From the NCBI RefSeq assembly GCF_000482465.1, contig NZ_KI519429.1, positions 1 to 64,000 on the forward strand: DNA of 64,000 bases. Reading direction: 5' to 3'. Position numbers and translations under genes: made by a program. A model generated the notes under the pieces. That model saw nothing but the letters and a program-made list of their open reading frames with translations. It was not told the DNA's origin and did no database searches. This document shows, piece after piece, positions 33,521-43,141 of the stretch; position 1 is the stretch's first letter; every line of letters begins with the position of its first letter. Source of the stretch: Runella limosa DSM 17973. GTDB lineage: Bacteria > Bacteroidota > Bacteroidia > Cytophagales > Spirosomataceae.

Positions 33521-36500
33521 TTATGCCGTGGGTTCTGTCTCGGCGGTTGGCGCCTGAGCTTTCTTCTCCACAGGTTTGATATTGCTCGATAAATACGAAT
33601 AAATAGCGGGAATGATGTAGAGCGTCAAAATGGTGGAGAACAAAAGCCCCCCCACAACCGAAATCCCCATCGAGACGCGGCTTTCAGAACCTGCTCCTAA
33701 GGCCAAAGCGATGGGTAAAATCCCCAAAATGGCACACAAACTCGTCATTACAATCGGACGAAAACGAGCTACTGCCGCTTCTCTTACCGCTTGTAATTTG
33801 TTTATGCCCGACTCTTTCCGCTGGTTGGCAAATTCCACAATCAAAATCCCGTTTTTGGTCACAAGCCCCACCAACGTAATGATTCCAATTTGGCTAAAGA
33901 TGTTAAGCGTTTGGCCAAAATCCCAGAGCGACAACAACGCGCCACAAACCGCCAAAGGCACCGTTAAAAGGATAATAATCGGGTCAACAAAACTTTCAAA
34001 TTGCGCCGCCAAGATGAGGTAAATCAACACCAAGGCCAACCCAAAAGCAAACAAAAGACTGGAAGAACTATCCTTAAACTCCCGCGACTGCCCGTCGAGG
34101 GCTGTCGTATATGATTCGTCCAACACTCCTTTCGCGATGCGGTCTATTTCATCCAAGGCTTTTCCTAGCGTAACCCCCTTGGCCAAACCTGCAGTAATGG
34201 TAGCCGCCGATGATCGGTTGAAACGGAACAACTGAGGCGGCGAACTTTGCTCGGTAAGTTTCACAAAATTATCAAGCTGAATCAACTCTCCTCGGTTACT
34301 TTTTACAAACAATGATTTCAAATCCATCAAATCATCACGGTCTGTGCGGTCAATTTGCCCAATGACTTGGTATTGTTTTCCGTTCATCAAGAAATAACCA
34401 AATCGGCGACCAGAAAGACCTAGCTGCAACGTTTGAGCAATATCTTGAATCGAAACCCCTAAGTTTTGGGCTTTATCACGGTCAATTTCAAGGCGAATTT
34501 CAGGTTTGGTAAACTTCAAGTTTATATCCGTTCCTACAAACATTGGGCTTTCGTTCACCCGTTTCATCAATTCAGGAATCACCGCCCGCAATTTCTCGTA
34601 GCTCGTAGCTTGTACAACGTACGACACAGGGAAACTACTTCCTCCCCGTTGCCCCGTTTGAATGGTGGGATCTTGCAACACAAACGATTTTGCCCCCGAC
34701 AGTTTCGCTACTTTTGATTGTACTGCATCAGCGATTTCCATTTGCGAACGTTGGCGCATCATAGGCTCACTTAATACCACCCGCACGAAACCCGTATTGG
34801 TCGCATTGGTTGAGAATCCTGGCGCTGTAATCGTGATTAAGGCATCTCGTTCGTTGTCTTTTACTTCATCTTCCACTACTTTACCAAACATTTTGAGGTA
34901 ACGATCAGTGAAATCAAAAGTAGCACCCTCTTGCATGGTCAACGACACCCTAAAACCACGGCGATCTTCCATGGGAGCCAATTCGGATGGGATGGCCTCG
35001 TATTTGAACAATAAATAGATAATTCCTACAAAACCTACCATCAGCACCCATGCCATCCAACGGATTGTCATAAAAGACGCCAATGACGACTCGTATGCGT
35101 TGTTCAACCACAAAAAGAATGGTTCTGTCACGCGGTACAACCAAGGTTGTGAGTGGCTCGATTTTAGCAATTTTGAGCTCAACATCGGCGTCAGGGTCAG
35201 CGACACAAAAGCCGAAATAATGACCGAACCAGCTACCACAATCCCAAATTCGCGGAACAAGCGCCCCGTCACCCCTTGCAAAAAGATAATGGGCAAAAAC
35301 ACCGCTGCCAGCGTAACAGTTGTTGATATAATGGCAAAATAAATTTCTTTAGAACCCTCAATCGCAGCTTCTCGCGGTGAAAGCCCTTCTTCGATTTTGG
35401 TATAAATGTTTTCCAATACCACAATGGCATCGTCCACCACCAGACCAATCGAAAGTACGATTCCAAGCAGGGTCAATACATTGATAGAAAAGCCCATGAT
35501 GTACATCAAGAAGAACGTTCCGACCAAGGATACGGGAATCGCCGTCAGGGGAATGATGGTACTACGCCAGTCGCGCAAGAAGATAAAGATAATCAAGGCC
35601 ACCAGAATAAAGGCGGTGATGATGGTTTCTTCTACTTCCAAAATTGAAAGACGTACCGAGCGGGTATAGTCAAAACCAATTGCCGCCACAATATCAGGTG
35701 GTAGGTCTTTTCTAATTTGATCAATGCGCTTATAAACCTCATCCACAATCGCGATTTGGTTGGCACCAGGCTGAGGCACAACGGCCACACCCACCATCGG
35801 AACGCCATCGCGGCGCATCAAGGTACGTTCGTTTTCGGGCGCTAATTCGGCCCGACCTACGTCCATGAACTTCACTACGCGGTCAGACTCTTCTTTGACA
35901 ATGAGGTTATTAAATTCATCAACGGTCGTCAAACGTCCAAGTGTACGAACGGTCAATTCGGTGGTAGCCCCTTCAATCGAACCCGATGGAAGCTCAATGT
36001 TTTGGCGCGTCAAGGCGTTCAACACGTCGATGGCCGTCAAACGATACGAAGCCAATTTGAGCGGATCAATCCACAAACGCATGGCGTAGCGTTTTTCTCC
36101 CCATATTTGAATCGAACTTACCCCCGAAATGGTCTGTAAACGTTCCTTTACTTGACGTTCTACAATGTCGTTCAAATCCAGCATCGAGCGCTTATCGCTC
36201 TTCACGTTCATAAAGAAAATGGGGTTTGAATCCGCATCGGCTTTGGAAACAATCGGCGGGTCAATATCGCGCGGCAATAACCCCAACGAACGAGACACGC
36301 GGTCGCGCACGTCGTTGGCTGCCGTCTCCAAGTCCACGCCCAAATCAAACTCCACAGTAATGTTACTTCGCCCGTCGCGGCTGGCCGACGTCAGGGTCTT
36401 AATCCCCGAAATTCCGTTGATAGATTCCTCCAACGGTTCGGTGATTTGGGACTCAATAATCTCGGCATTAGCCCCTGTATAATTGGTCATTACGTTGATG

Positions 36501-36634
36501 ACGGGCGGGTCCACGCTCGGGTACTCACGCACGCCAAGGTATGAGAAGCCAATCAACCCAAAAATAATGATGATGAGCGACATCACCACTGCCAATACGG
36601 GTCGTTGAATGCTGGTTGTTGATAATGATGCCAT
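33521..36634 (-). CDS. RND efflux pump inner-membrane transporter (HAE1/AcrB type)
   Basis: The product is 1037 aa, the normal length for AcrB/MexB-type pumps. It has two six-helix halves, each preceded by a large periplasmic loop. The N-terminal helix is ALAVVMSLIIIIFGLIGF-like with PSVDPPVINVMTNYTGA after it. The proton-relay Asp pair is visible in GLVVDDAIVVLENIYTKIEE. It pumps drugs, bile-salt-like compounds or metabolites from the periplasm by proton antiport, in complex with the adaptor encoded 12 bp upstream. No outer-membrane factor gene is in the operon, so a TolC-like protein from elsewhere must be used. The extreme C-terminus is Ala/Thr/Pro-rich. Confidence 0.95.
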   Translation of the reverse strand: MASLSTTSIQRPVLAVVMSLIIIIFGLIGFSYLGVREYPSVDPPVINVMTNYTGANAEIIESQITEPLEESINGISGIKTLTSASRDGRSNITVEFDLGVDLETAANDVRDRVSRSLGLLPRDIDPPIVSKADADSNPIFFMNVKSDKRSMLDLNDIVERQVKERLQTISGVSSIQIWGEKRYAMRLWIDPLKLASYRLTAIDVLNALTRQNIELPSGSIEGATTELTVRTLGRLTTVDEFNNLIVKEESDRVVKFMDVGRAELAPENERTLMRRDGVPMVGVAVVPQPGANQIAIVDEVYKRIDQIRKDLPPDIVAAIGFDYTRSVRLSILEVEETIITAFILVALIIFIFLRDWRSTIIPLTAIPVSLVGTFFLMYIMGFSINVLTLLGIVLSIGLVVDDAIVVLENIYTKIEEGLSPREAAIEGSKEIYFAIISTTVTLAAVFLPIIFLQGVTGRLFREFGIVVAGSVIISAFVSLTLTPMLSSKLLKSSHSQPWLYRVTEPFFLWLNNAYESSLASFMTIRWMAWVLMVGFVGIIYLLFKYEAIPSELAPMEDRRGFRVSLTMQEGATFDFTDRYLKMFGKVVEDEVKDNERDALITITAPGFSTNATNTGFVRVVLSEPMMRQRSQMEIADAVQSKVAKLSGAKSFVLQDPTIQTGQRGGSSFPVSYVVQATSYEKLRAVIPELMKRVNESPMFVGTDINLKFTKPEIRLEIDRDKAQNLGVSIQDIAQTLQLGLSGRRFGYFLMNGKQYQVIGQIDRTDRDDLMDLKSLFVKSNRGELIQLDNFVKLTEQSSPPQLFRFNRSSAATITAGLAKGVTLGKALDEIDRIAKGVLDESYTTALDGQSREFKDSSSSLLFAFGLALVLIYLILAAQFESFVDPIIILLTVPLAVCGALLSLWDFGQTLNIFSQIGIITLVGLVTKNGILIVEFANQRKESGINKLQAVREAAVARFRPIVMTSLCAILGILPIALALGAGSESRVSMGISVVGGLLFSTILTLYIIPAIYSYLSSNIKPVEKKAQAPTAETEPTA

Positions 36635-36646
36635 GATCGTTTTGTT

Positions 36647-37753
36647 TTACTTCTTAATATCTACTTCTCCCCCTGCTTTCACTTGCAAGATACCCGAAGT
36701 AATGAGGGTATCGCCTGGCATCAAGCCCTTGGTAATTTCGATTGTTTTATCGTTACGAATCCCAATTTCTACCGCAATTGTTTCGGCTTTGTTATTCTTC
36801 ACAATAAAGACTCGATGCCCACGAAGGTCAGGAATAACGGCTTCGGTAGGAACGATGATGGCATTCGGTTTGGCATTTAGGATGATTTCTACGCGCGCAA
36901 ATGCTCCAGGCACCAACTTACGCCCAGGATTCGGGCTGGTAGCGCGCAGGGTAAGTGTACGGGTACTTGGGTCAATCTTTGGCTCAACGGCATACACTGT
37001 CCCACGGTATTTTTCTTCTCCCCCTTCGGTCGAGAACGTAATACCTGTTCCCTTACGAACACTTGTAGCGTATTTGGCAGGCACCGAGAAATCGAGTTTG
37101 GCAGGGTTTACGTTGGTAAGGGTAGCAATGCGGGTGGCATTGTTTACGTAGCTTCCCGAACTGATGTAGCGCAACCCGACCGTGCCATCAAAAGGCGCTT
37201 TTATGACTGTTTTCGCAATTTGAGCTTTCAAGTTCTCAATGTCGGCGTTCATACTGTTCAAGTTGGTCAAGCTGATGTCATAATCACGCTGGCTAATGGC
37301 CTCTTTTTCCAACAATCGTTTCTGACGCTCTTCGTTTACTTCGGCCAATTTTTTCTGGTATTCCAATTTTTGAAGTTGGGCTTGTAAATCAGCATCATTG
37401 ATACGAATCAGCACTGTCCCTTTTTGTATGTAATCACCTTCACGGAAGTTGATGGCAGTAATCCGCCCAGCAATTTCGCTGCGAATTTCTACTTCTTCGT
37501 TGGCGATGATGGTACCTGTTGAAAGAATTTTTTCTTCAATTCGCTGGTTTCCTACCACCAAAATCTCAACGGGGGCTGGCCCACCTGCTTTTCCAGGAGC
37601 TCCACCTTTGGCGCCCGCACCCGCATTTTTTCCTGTTCCCGCTCCTTTTTCCTCTTTTTTGGAGGCATATTCTTTTAAACGAGGGTAAAAGGCTAAACCA
37701 GTAATAAGTAGAATAACTAAAATTGTGACAACGGTTTTTACGGGCTTGCTCAT
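36647..37753 (-). CDS. RND efflux membrane fusion protein (AcrA type)
   Basis: The product is 368 aa. An N-terminal membrane anchor (VVTILVILLITGLAFYP) is followed by a Gly/Ala/Lys-rich linker (GAGTGKNAGAGAKGG, about residues 38-55). The lipoyl/barrel-sandwich halves (GRITAINFREGDYIQKGTVL and IKAPFDGTVGLRYISSGSYV) flank a helical hairpin. The beta-barrel and membrane-proximal domains include GRKLVPGAFARVEI and VFIVKNNKAETI. It couples the pump at 33521 to an outer-membrane channel. It is first in the operon with 12 bp to the pump gene. No regulator is adjacent on the same strand. Confidence 0.95.
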   Translation of the reverse strand: MSKPVKTVVTILVILLITGLAFYPRLKEYASKKEEKGAGTGKNAGAGAKGGAPGKAGGPAPVEILVVGNQRIEEKILSTGTIIANEEVEIRSEIAGRITAINFREGDYIQKGTVLIRINDADLQAQLQKLEYQKKLAEVNEERQKRLLEKEAISQRDYDISLTNLNSMNADIENLKAQIAKTVIKAPFDGTVGLRYISSGSYVNNATRIATLTNVNPAKLDFSVPAKYATSVRKGTGITFSTEGGEEKYRGTVYAVEPKIDPSTRTLTLRATSPNPGRKLVPGAFARVEIILNAKPNAIIVPTEAVIPDLRGHRVFIVKNNKAETIAVEIGIRNDKTIEITKGLMPGDTLITSGILQVKAGGEVDIKK

Positions 37754-37881
37754 TGGTTAGTAAATAGTAATAAATATCTGCTTAGTAGAGGTTCAGATAA
37801 GGTAACACCATAATTAGGCAAAAAAGGTCGCTTTCGCGGCTGGCATCGACGAATTTGTTTTTTGTGTCGCTTAAAAGAAAC

Positions 37882-37911
37882 AAAAAAGCGACGCCCTGAA
37901 AGCGTCGCTTT
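37882..37911 (-). terminator. Terminator of the second SusCD operon
   Basis: AAAGCGACGC (37885-37894) pairs with GCGTCGCTTT (37902-37911). On the minus strand a T run follows. It lies 27 bp after the small lipoprotein stop. Confidence 0.8.
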
Positions 37912-37937
37912 AATGCGTATAGTGTTATTTACGAAGA

Positions 37938-38441
37938 TTAACGTCGAATATTCAACGTAAACGTCTTGTAGTTTTCGCTTGGTTTAATTTGGTCGTTTCC
38001 TGTCAATGTCAACACCAATGGATAGTTTTGGGTCGCAGCAACGGTGGTAGGGATGCCTTCCAAAATTTCAAACTTGATGTAAGCAGAGCTGCTGTTGGCA
38101 GGAATCGTCACCGAACCTTTGCTTTCCAAGATACGGTAGTTGATATTCTCAACCGCCGTGCTTTTCGCCGCGTCAATGACATAGCCAAGTGTGGTAGCTT
38201 CTGGACGTTGCGCCCCAACCAATTGCACCAAAATACTGTCTCTTTTGAGCAATTGTCTAACAGTACGCTGGGCTGCGCCGTTCGATACGTTGTTGGTTGG
38301 CTGTGTTGCAAAGCCCGTACGAGGGTTTTTAAACTCCACCACGGGAGCCATGTCGTACGTCCAAGAAGGATTTTCGAAGCACGACGTGAGCGACAACGCC
38401 ATTGCTCCTACTACTAAAAATTGGATGAATTTATTTTTCAT
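37938..38441 (-). CDS. SusCD-linked small lipoprotein (DUF4843/DUF1735-like)
   Basis: The product is 167 aa from the ATG at 38441; an upstream in-frame start would add 12 residues of non-signal sequence. A lipoprotein signal ends in a lipobox-like LSLTSCF, with Cys lipidation expected. The mature part is beta-rich with VVEFKNPRTGFA, SKGSVTIPANSSSAYIKFEI and YPLVLTLTGNDQI. Such a protein commonly follows a SusCD pair as a surface accessory glycan- or peptide-binding lipoprotein. The gap to the SusD stop is 51 bp, so it is probably co-transcribed. Confidence 0.7.
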   Translation of the reverse strand: MKNKFIQFLVVGAMALSLTSCFENPSWTYDMAPVVEFKNPRTGFATQPTNNVSNGAAQRTVRQLLKRDSILVQLVGAQRPEATTLGYVIDAAKSTAVENINYRILESKGSVTIPANSSSAYIKFEILEGIPTTVAATQNYPLVLTLTGNDQIKPSENYKTFTLNIRR

Positions 38442-38492
38442 GTTTTGTTCAATGTTTAAGTAACTGACTTGAGCCATCTTCTGCTTTAGCTC

Positions 38493-39899
38493 TTAGTAAC
38501 CACGGTTCTGCTTCAAGCTTGAGTTGAGTTGAACTTGAGCTGTAGGAAGCGGCGCCAAGATGCGGAAATCGTCGTAAGGAACCACAGCCGAAAGGCTCGC
38601 TTTGGTAATGGTTTGTCCACGGCGTTTCAAATCAAAGAAACGGTGCCCTTCCAAGTACAATTCCAAACGGCGCTCCGTCATGATAGCATCAATCAAATCA
38701 GCTCCTTTTACAGTAGCAGCCACGGGCGTAGCACCCGAACGCGTACGGATACGGTTCAAATCTGCCAATGCTAAATCATCTTTACCCGTTGCAGCATACG
38801 CTTCAGCACGAATAAGCAATACTTCTGAGAAACGAATCACAGGGATATTATCCGTAAATGGTCCTCTTGAACCTGGGTATTTGCGACTAAACAAAACCGA
38901 TTCTCCACCTTTTACACCTGCAAACATGGCTTGCGTACGACGAACGTCCGTGGCTTCAAACAAGCCTAAAAGTTCATTGGTAGGCACGACATCCGCCCAG
39001 TTTCCAGTCGTTAAGTTGGTAGTCAACGAGTGCATAGACTCGTTCGCCCCCAAACCTTCGGTTGCTTGTACGTAGTTGATTTCAAAAAGCGACTCAGTGT
39101 TTGGCGCCGTTGTAAAGGCCGCAGCGTAGTTAGCACCAGTAGCCAAAGCCGCACCATTAGGGGCGTCAAGCGCCGCAGTTGCGTACGTAATAGCATCTGC
39201 ATATTTTTCCCAGTAAAGATACACCCGCGCCAAAAGAGCGTTAGCCGCTGCTTTGTTGGCACGAAGGCGGTTGCCTGTGGCAGGGAACAACGCGATGGCT
39301 TCTTTCAAATCTTTTTCAATCAACTGATACGTTTCCTCAATCGTCGAACGTGATTTGAAATCTGCTTTGGTCACGTCGTCCGTAGGTTCAGTACGCAAAA
39401 TCATTCCCAAGTTTGCCCCACCCACTACTTTGGTAGGCTCGTAACAAAACACCCGTGCCATGTCAAAGTACAAAAGCGCACGTAAAAACAACGCTTCAGC
39501 TTTGATTTGAGCTTTTTCGGCCTCAGTGGTATTGGCGCCACCAATTCCTTTGATAATAAAATTGGCTTCGTTAATGCCCGCGTAATTATCCCAAAACGCC
39601 TGCATGTGCGCGCTTGGCGCGTTTACGCGTTCGTTAAAGAAACGGTTTGAGTTCGTGTTTGTCAAACGGACGTTATCCGCCATAATATCAGGAGCAATCA
39701 TCAAACGTGCGCCGTAGTAGGTGTTTGGTTGCAAACGGTCGTACACCGAAATTAAAAGGGCACGTACTCCAGTAATATCAGTCAAAGCTACTTCTGTACT
39801 TATCGACTGTTTTGGCTCTGTATTGAGCAAGTCGCTACACGAAGTAGCCACCATTGCCAATACCACCAACGATATATTTTTAAGTTGTTTTGTCAACAT
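38493..39899 (-). CDS. SusD/RagB nutrient-binding lipoprotein
   Basis: The product is 468 aa. A lipoprotein signal (VVLAMVATSCSDLL, Cys at about 21) precedes a helical TPR-like SusD body (AQIKAEALFLRALLYFDMAR, AANALLARVYLYWEKY) and the typical SusD end (LSAVVPYDDFRILAPLPTAQ). It captures substrate at the cell surface and lids the SusC channel encoded 21 bp upstream. No glycoside hydrolase or peptidase is adjacent, so the substrate class is not inferable. Confidence 0.93.
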   Translation of the reverse strand: MLTKQLKNISLVVLAMVATSCSDLLNTEPKQSISTEVALTDITGVRALLISVYDRLQPNTYYGARLMIAPDIMADNVRLTNTNSNRFFNERVNAPSAHMQAFWDNYAGINEANFIIKGIGGANTTEAEKAQIKAEALFLRALLYFDMARVFCYEPTKVVGGANLGMILRTEPTDDVTKADFKSRSTIEETYQLIEKDLKEAIALFPATGNRLRANKAAANALLARVYLYWEKYADAITYATAALDAPNGAALATGANYAAAFTTAPNTESLFEINYVQATEGLGANESMHSLTTNLTTGNWADVVPTNELLGLFEATDVRRTQAMFAGVKGGESVLFSRKYPGSRGPFTDNIPVIRFSEVLLIRAEAYAATGKDDLALADLNRIRTRSGATPVAATVKGADLIDAIMTERRLELYLEGHRFFDLKRRGQTITKASLSAVVPYDDFRILAPLPTAQVQLNSSLKQNRGY

Positions 39900-39920
39900 G
39901 TCTTTTACGATGGTTTGAAA

Positions 39921-42902
39921 TTAAAACTCGATTTGGATACCGCCCGTTACTTGCTTACTCTGCGGATAACGTCCAAGCTCCGTAAACAAAATCTCTGGGT
40001 CTAAGCCCGTGTACGCCGTCCAAGTTAGCAAATTGATAGCTTGGGCAAAGAAACGTACTTGGGTCAGTTTAAGCCGTTTTGTAATACTTGATGGCAAATC
40101 GTACCCAACGGTTACTTGTTTCAAACGAACGTATCCTGCGTTTTCGAGTTGCTTGGTTGAGAACGTCTGAATAGTACTACTTCCTGGCTCGACACCTCCC
40201 TCGTAAGCACGTGGTACACGCGTAATTTGCCCTGGGGTTGTCCAACGCGCAAGTTGAGTCTGCATGTTGTTCCAACCTGCTGATGCCGAGCTTTCCATGA
40301 AGAAGCCGTTGTTGTTCAACACTTGGTTACCCCACTGTCCTTGGAAGAAAAACTCCAACGAAATACCTTTATAAGAAAGACGGTTGGTTACTCCACCAAA
40401 TCCTTTTGGAAGTGGTGTCCCTTGGATTCTTGAATCACGTGCTTGTACCGTATAAGTGATGTTACCAAGTGAATCCAACCACATCGAACGACCATCAGCT
40501 GGGTTAACTCCCGCATACGTTGGATACCAGTTGATAGCCACTGGCTGGCCTACCCATAGACCCGTACCGATGTTGGTTTGTCCAGGCAACAATTGAAGAA
40601 TTTTGTTACGTTGGAACGATACGTTCCAGTTAGTTTCCCAGCGGAAACCGCCTTTGTTCACGTTTACGTGGCTAAATTCCACTTCCAATCCTTTGTTTTC
40701 AACTTTACCAAGGTTTTCATTGATTGAACCAAAACCACTGTCGTTAGGCAAAGGACGAGACAACAACAATTTATCGTTGATTTTACGATATGCTTGTACT
40801 TCCCCAAAAATACGTCCGTTGAAAAGCGAGTAGTTAACCCCTACGTTGAAAGTTGAAGCAACCTCCCAAGACAAGTTGGCGTTTCCTAACTGCGAAGGGC
40901 GGATACCTGGTAGGTCGATGTACTGGCCACCCAAACCGAATAAGGCACGAGAGGCAAAGTCACTGATGTTGTTGTTCCCTGCTTTACCGTAACCTGCAAA
41001 TACTTTCAACTCAGACAACCACGAATATTTTTTCAAGAAACTTTCTTCTGAAAGGCGATAACCCACTGAAAGGGCAGGGAACAAACCGTAACGGTTGTTT
41101 GAACCAAAACGAGAAGAACCGTCATAACGCAAAGTAGCGGTACCAATCAATTTATCTTTGTAGTCATAGTTCACCGAGCCAAATACACTGGCAATACGCC
41201 ATGTAGTGTAAGTACCCGTAGTGGTGATTGGACGAGCCGCTGCCGCCAACGTCCGGAACAAACCATTCGGGAATCCTTGACCAGTAGCCGATACTACTTC
41301 TGAAATTTGCTCACGGTATTCGCCACCCACCAAAGCACCAATTGCATGATCACCGATGGTTTTATTGTAGTTCAACGTCTGAGCTGTGTTCCAGTTTAAG
41401 CTATAACGGTTAGCAACCGTAGCGCTACCACCCGTTGAAGCAAATTGCGGAACGATGGGATCACGGTATGAGTCGTCACGGTTGTTGGCATAATCAAGAC
41501 CATAGAATGAACGAAACTTTAGTCCAGGGATGATTTCGTAGTTTACGGCAAGGTTACTTACCGTCTGAATCGTCGTGTTCTTACGTATTTCAAACTCTAC
41601 ACTTTGCACTGGGTTGTAGCTGAATGCCCCTGTAAGCGGCGCATTGTACGAACCATCTGCTTTGTAAACAGGCTGGTTTGGTAAAATCAACGCTGCGGCA
41701 AAGAAAGGGCTATTGATAAAAGCTCCGTCCGCAATGGCGCCGTTTTGGGTAGTTGCTGCCAAACCGATAGAAGTCTCAATTTTTAACTTTTTACTGGCTT
41801 GGTGATCCACGTTCAAACGAACTGTTCCACGACCAAAGTCTGACTTGATAACTTGCCCTTCTTGGAAGTTGTAAGATGTCGCCAAATAGAAATTTGTTTT
41901 ACCATCCCCACCCGTAGCAGAGGCATCAATCATGCGAAGACGACCGCGCTGATACACATAATCTTGCCAATCGGTATTTTGAACTGTAGCAGGGTCGCCA
42001 TATTGTGCAATAGAATTGGCGCGTGCCGTTTCTACTGAAGCGTTGGTAGTTCTCGCACGGTTTTCAAAACCTTCAATTTTAAGGGTTGCAAACTCAGCTG
42101 CCGTCAATACATCCAATTTTTTCAATACATCCGTAAAACCATCTTGGATAGACACCTTGAATTTGGTTTTACCCGCTTTACCACGTTTGGTTGTGATTAA
42201 CACTACCCCGTTTGACCCTTGCGCACCATAAATGGCCGAAGCAGCCGCATCTTTCAATACTTGGATTGACTCGATGTCGTTAGGGTTCAACGAAGAAAGT
42301 ACGTTTGAGCTCGCCGTTGTTGACAAACCACCACTGGCTACTTGTACCCCATCAATGATGTAAAGTGGGTCGTTACCAGCGTTGATAGAACCAACCCCGC
42401 GAACGCGAACGTTGATACCACCCCCAGGCTGACCACTCGTTGCGGTTACTTGTACCCCCGCCGCACGTCCTTGAAGGGCGCGGTCAACAGTTTGCATAGG
42501 CAAACCTTCAATCGTTTTACCACTTACTTGAGACACCGCCGCTGTGATGTCCTTCTTTGCCGTAGAACCACCGTAGGCAGTTACCACAACCTCATTAAGG
42601 TTGTTAGCTTCTGGGGTAAGTGTTACGTTAATGATTGTTTTAGAACCTACTTCAGAGGTTGTTTTTTCAAAACCTACGAAGCTAAATACAAGTTGGCCGC
42701 CGTTAGTAACGCCGATTTTGTACTTTCCATCGACATCGGTGTTCACACCGCGGGTAGTTCCTTTCACTACTACCGTCACCCCTGGCAGGGGTGTTCCATC
42801 TTCACTGCTTGTTACCGTTCCTGAAACGGTCCGCTCTTGTGCTCGAAGCTGTACACAAAAGCTCATCAACAAGCAAAAGCTTGCGAGTAAAATTTTACGC
42901 AT
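39921..42902 (-). CDS. SusC/RagA TonB-linked outer-membrane transporter
   Basis: The product is 993 aa. A signal peptide (ending LRAQ) is followed by a carboxypeptidase-like domain (RTVSGTVTSSEDGTPLPGVT), the TonB-box-like region, a plug with GRAAGVQVTATSGQPGG and DDPLYIIDGV-type motifs, and a 22-strand barrel ending GGIQIEF. The SusC/RagA signature ASAIYGAQGSNGVVLITTKRG is present (given in part as GAQGSNGVVLITTKRG). It imports ligand with SusD energised by TonB. Its first 25 codons and leader closely resemble those of the SusC at 44752, so the two units are paralogous. A hypothetical -7/-33 pair lies at 42985-43015. Confidence 0.95.
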   Translation of the reverse strand: MRKILLASFCLLMSFCVQLRAQERTVSGTVTSSEDGTPLPGVTVVVKGTTRGVNTDVDGKYKIGVTNGGQLVFSFVGFEKTTSEVGSKTIINVTLTPEANNLNEVVVTAYGGSTAKKDITAAVSQVSGKTIEGLPMQTVDRALQGRAAGVQVTATSGQPGGGINVRVRGVGSINAGNDPLYIIDGVQVASGGLSTTASSNVLSSLNPNDIESIQVLKDAAASAIYGAQGSNGVVLITTKRGKAGKTKFKVSIQDGFTDVLKKLDVLTAAEFATLKIEGFENRARTTNASVETARANSIAQYGDPATVQNTDWQDYVYQRGRLRMIDASATGGDGKTNFYLATSYNFQEGQVIKSDFGRGTVRLNVDHQASKKLKIETSIGLAATTQNGAIADGAFINSPFFAAALILPNQPVYKADGSYNAPLTGAFSYNPVQSVEFEIRKNTTIQTVSNLAVNYEIIPGLKFRSFYGLDYANNRDDSYRDPIVPQFASTGGSATVANRYSLNWNTAQTLNYNKTIGDHAIGALVGGEYREQISEVVSATGQGFPNGLFRTLAAAARPITTTGTYTTWRIASVFGSVNYDYKDKLIGTATLRYDGSSRFGSNNRYGLFPALSVGYRLSEESFLKKYSWLSELKVFAGYGKAGNNNISDFASRALFGLGGQYIDLPGIRPSQLGNANLSWEVASTFNVGVNYSLFNGRIFGEVQAYRKINDKLLLSRPLPNDSGFGSINENLGKVENKGLEVEFSHVNVNKGGFRWETNWNVSFQRNKILQLLPGQTNIGTGLWVGQPVAINWYPTYAGVNPADGRSMWLDSLGNITYTVQARDSRIQGTPLPKGFGGVTNRLSYKGISLEFFFQGQWGNQVLNNNGFFMESSASAGWNNMQTQLARWTTPGQITRVPRAYEGGVEPGSSTIQTFSTKQLENAGYVRLKQVTVGYDLPSSITKRLKLTQVRFFAQAINLLTWTAYTGLDPEILFTELGRYPQSKQVTGGIQIEF

Positions 42903-42984
42903 ACGATTTAGTTGGTTTTTAGGTTGATTCTAATGTGTTTTTCAACACACAGCTATAAACCCATTACGGTTTATAATTGTTCCG

Positions 42985-43015
42985 TAAAATTAAGCAAGAA
43001 CGCAAGAAGTTGCAA
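42985..43015 (-). promoter_or_regulatory. Candidate promoter of the second SusCD operon
   Basis: On the minus strand TTG (43013-43015) and TAATTTTA (42985-42992) are spaced 20 bp, close to the Bacteroidota TTG-N19-TAnnTTTG pattern (last base differs). An inverted repeat TATAAACC / GGTTTATA at 42954-42975 lies between it and the gene. Confidence 0.4.
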
Positions 43016-43081
43016 GCACATTATTTAGTTTGCCAACTATTTATTATCCCAAATGGATTTTTTTGAGGTTATTTTAAACGC

Positions 43082-43109
43082 AAAAAGGAAAGCAAATGCT
43101 TTCCTTTTT
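43082..43109 (-). terminator. Terminator of the first SusCD operon
   Basis: AAAAAGGAAAGC (43082-43093) pairs with GCTTTCCTTTTT (43098-43109) with an AAAT loop. It lies 33 bp past the SusD stop at 43142, ending the transcript before the next SusCD unit. Confidence 0.8.
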
Positions 43110-43141
43110 GAAATAAATACGAATAAAATATACCTAAGCGA

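Noticed and set aside
42342-42824. 160-aa open frame on the plus strand
   Set aside because: It lies antisense to the conserved SusC carboxypeptidase-like domain and has no protein-like features.
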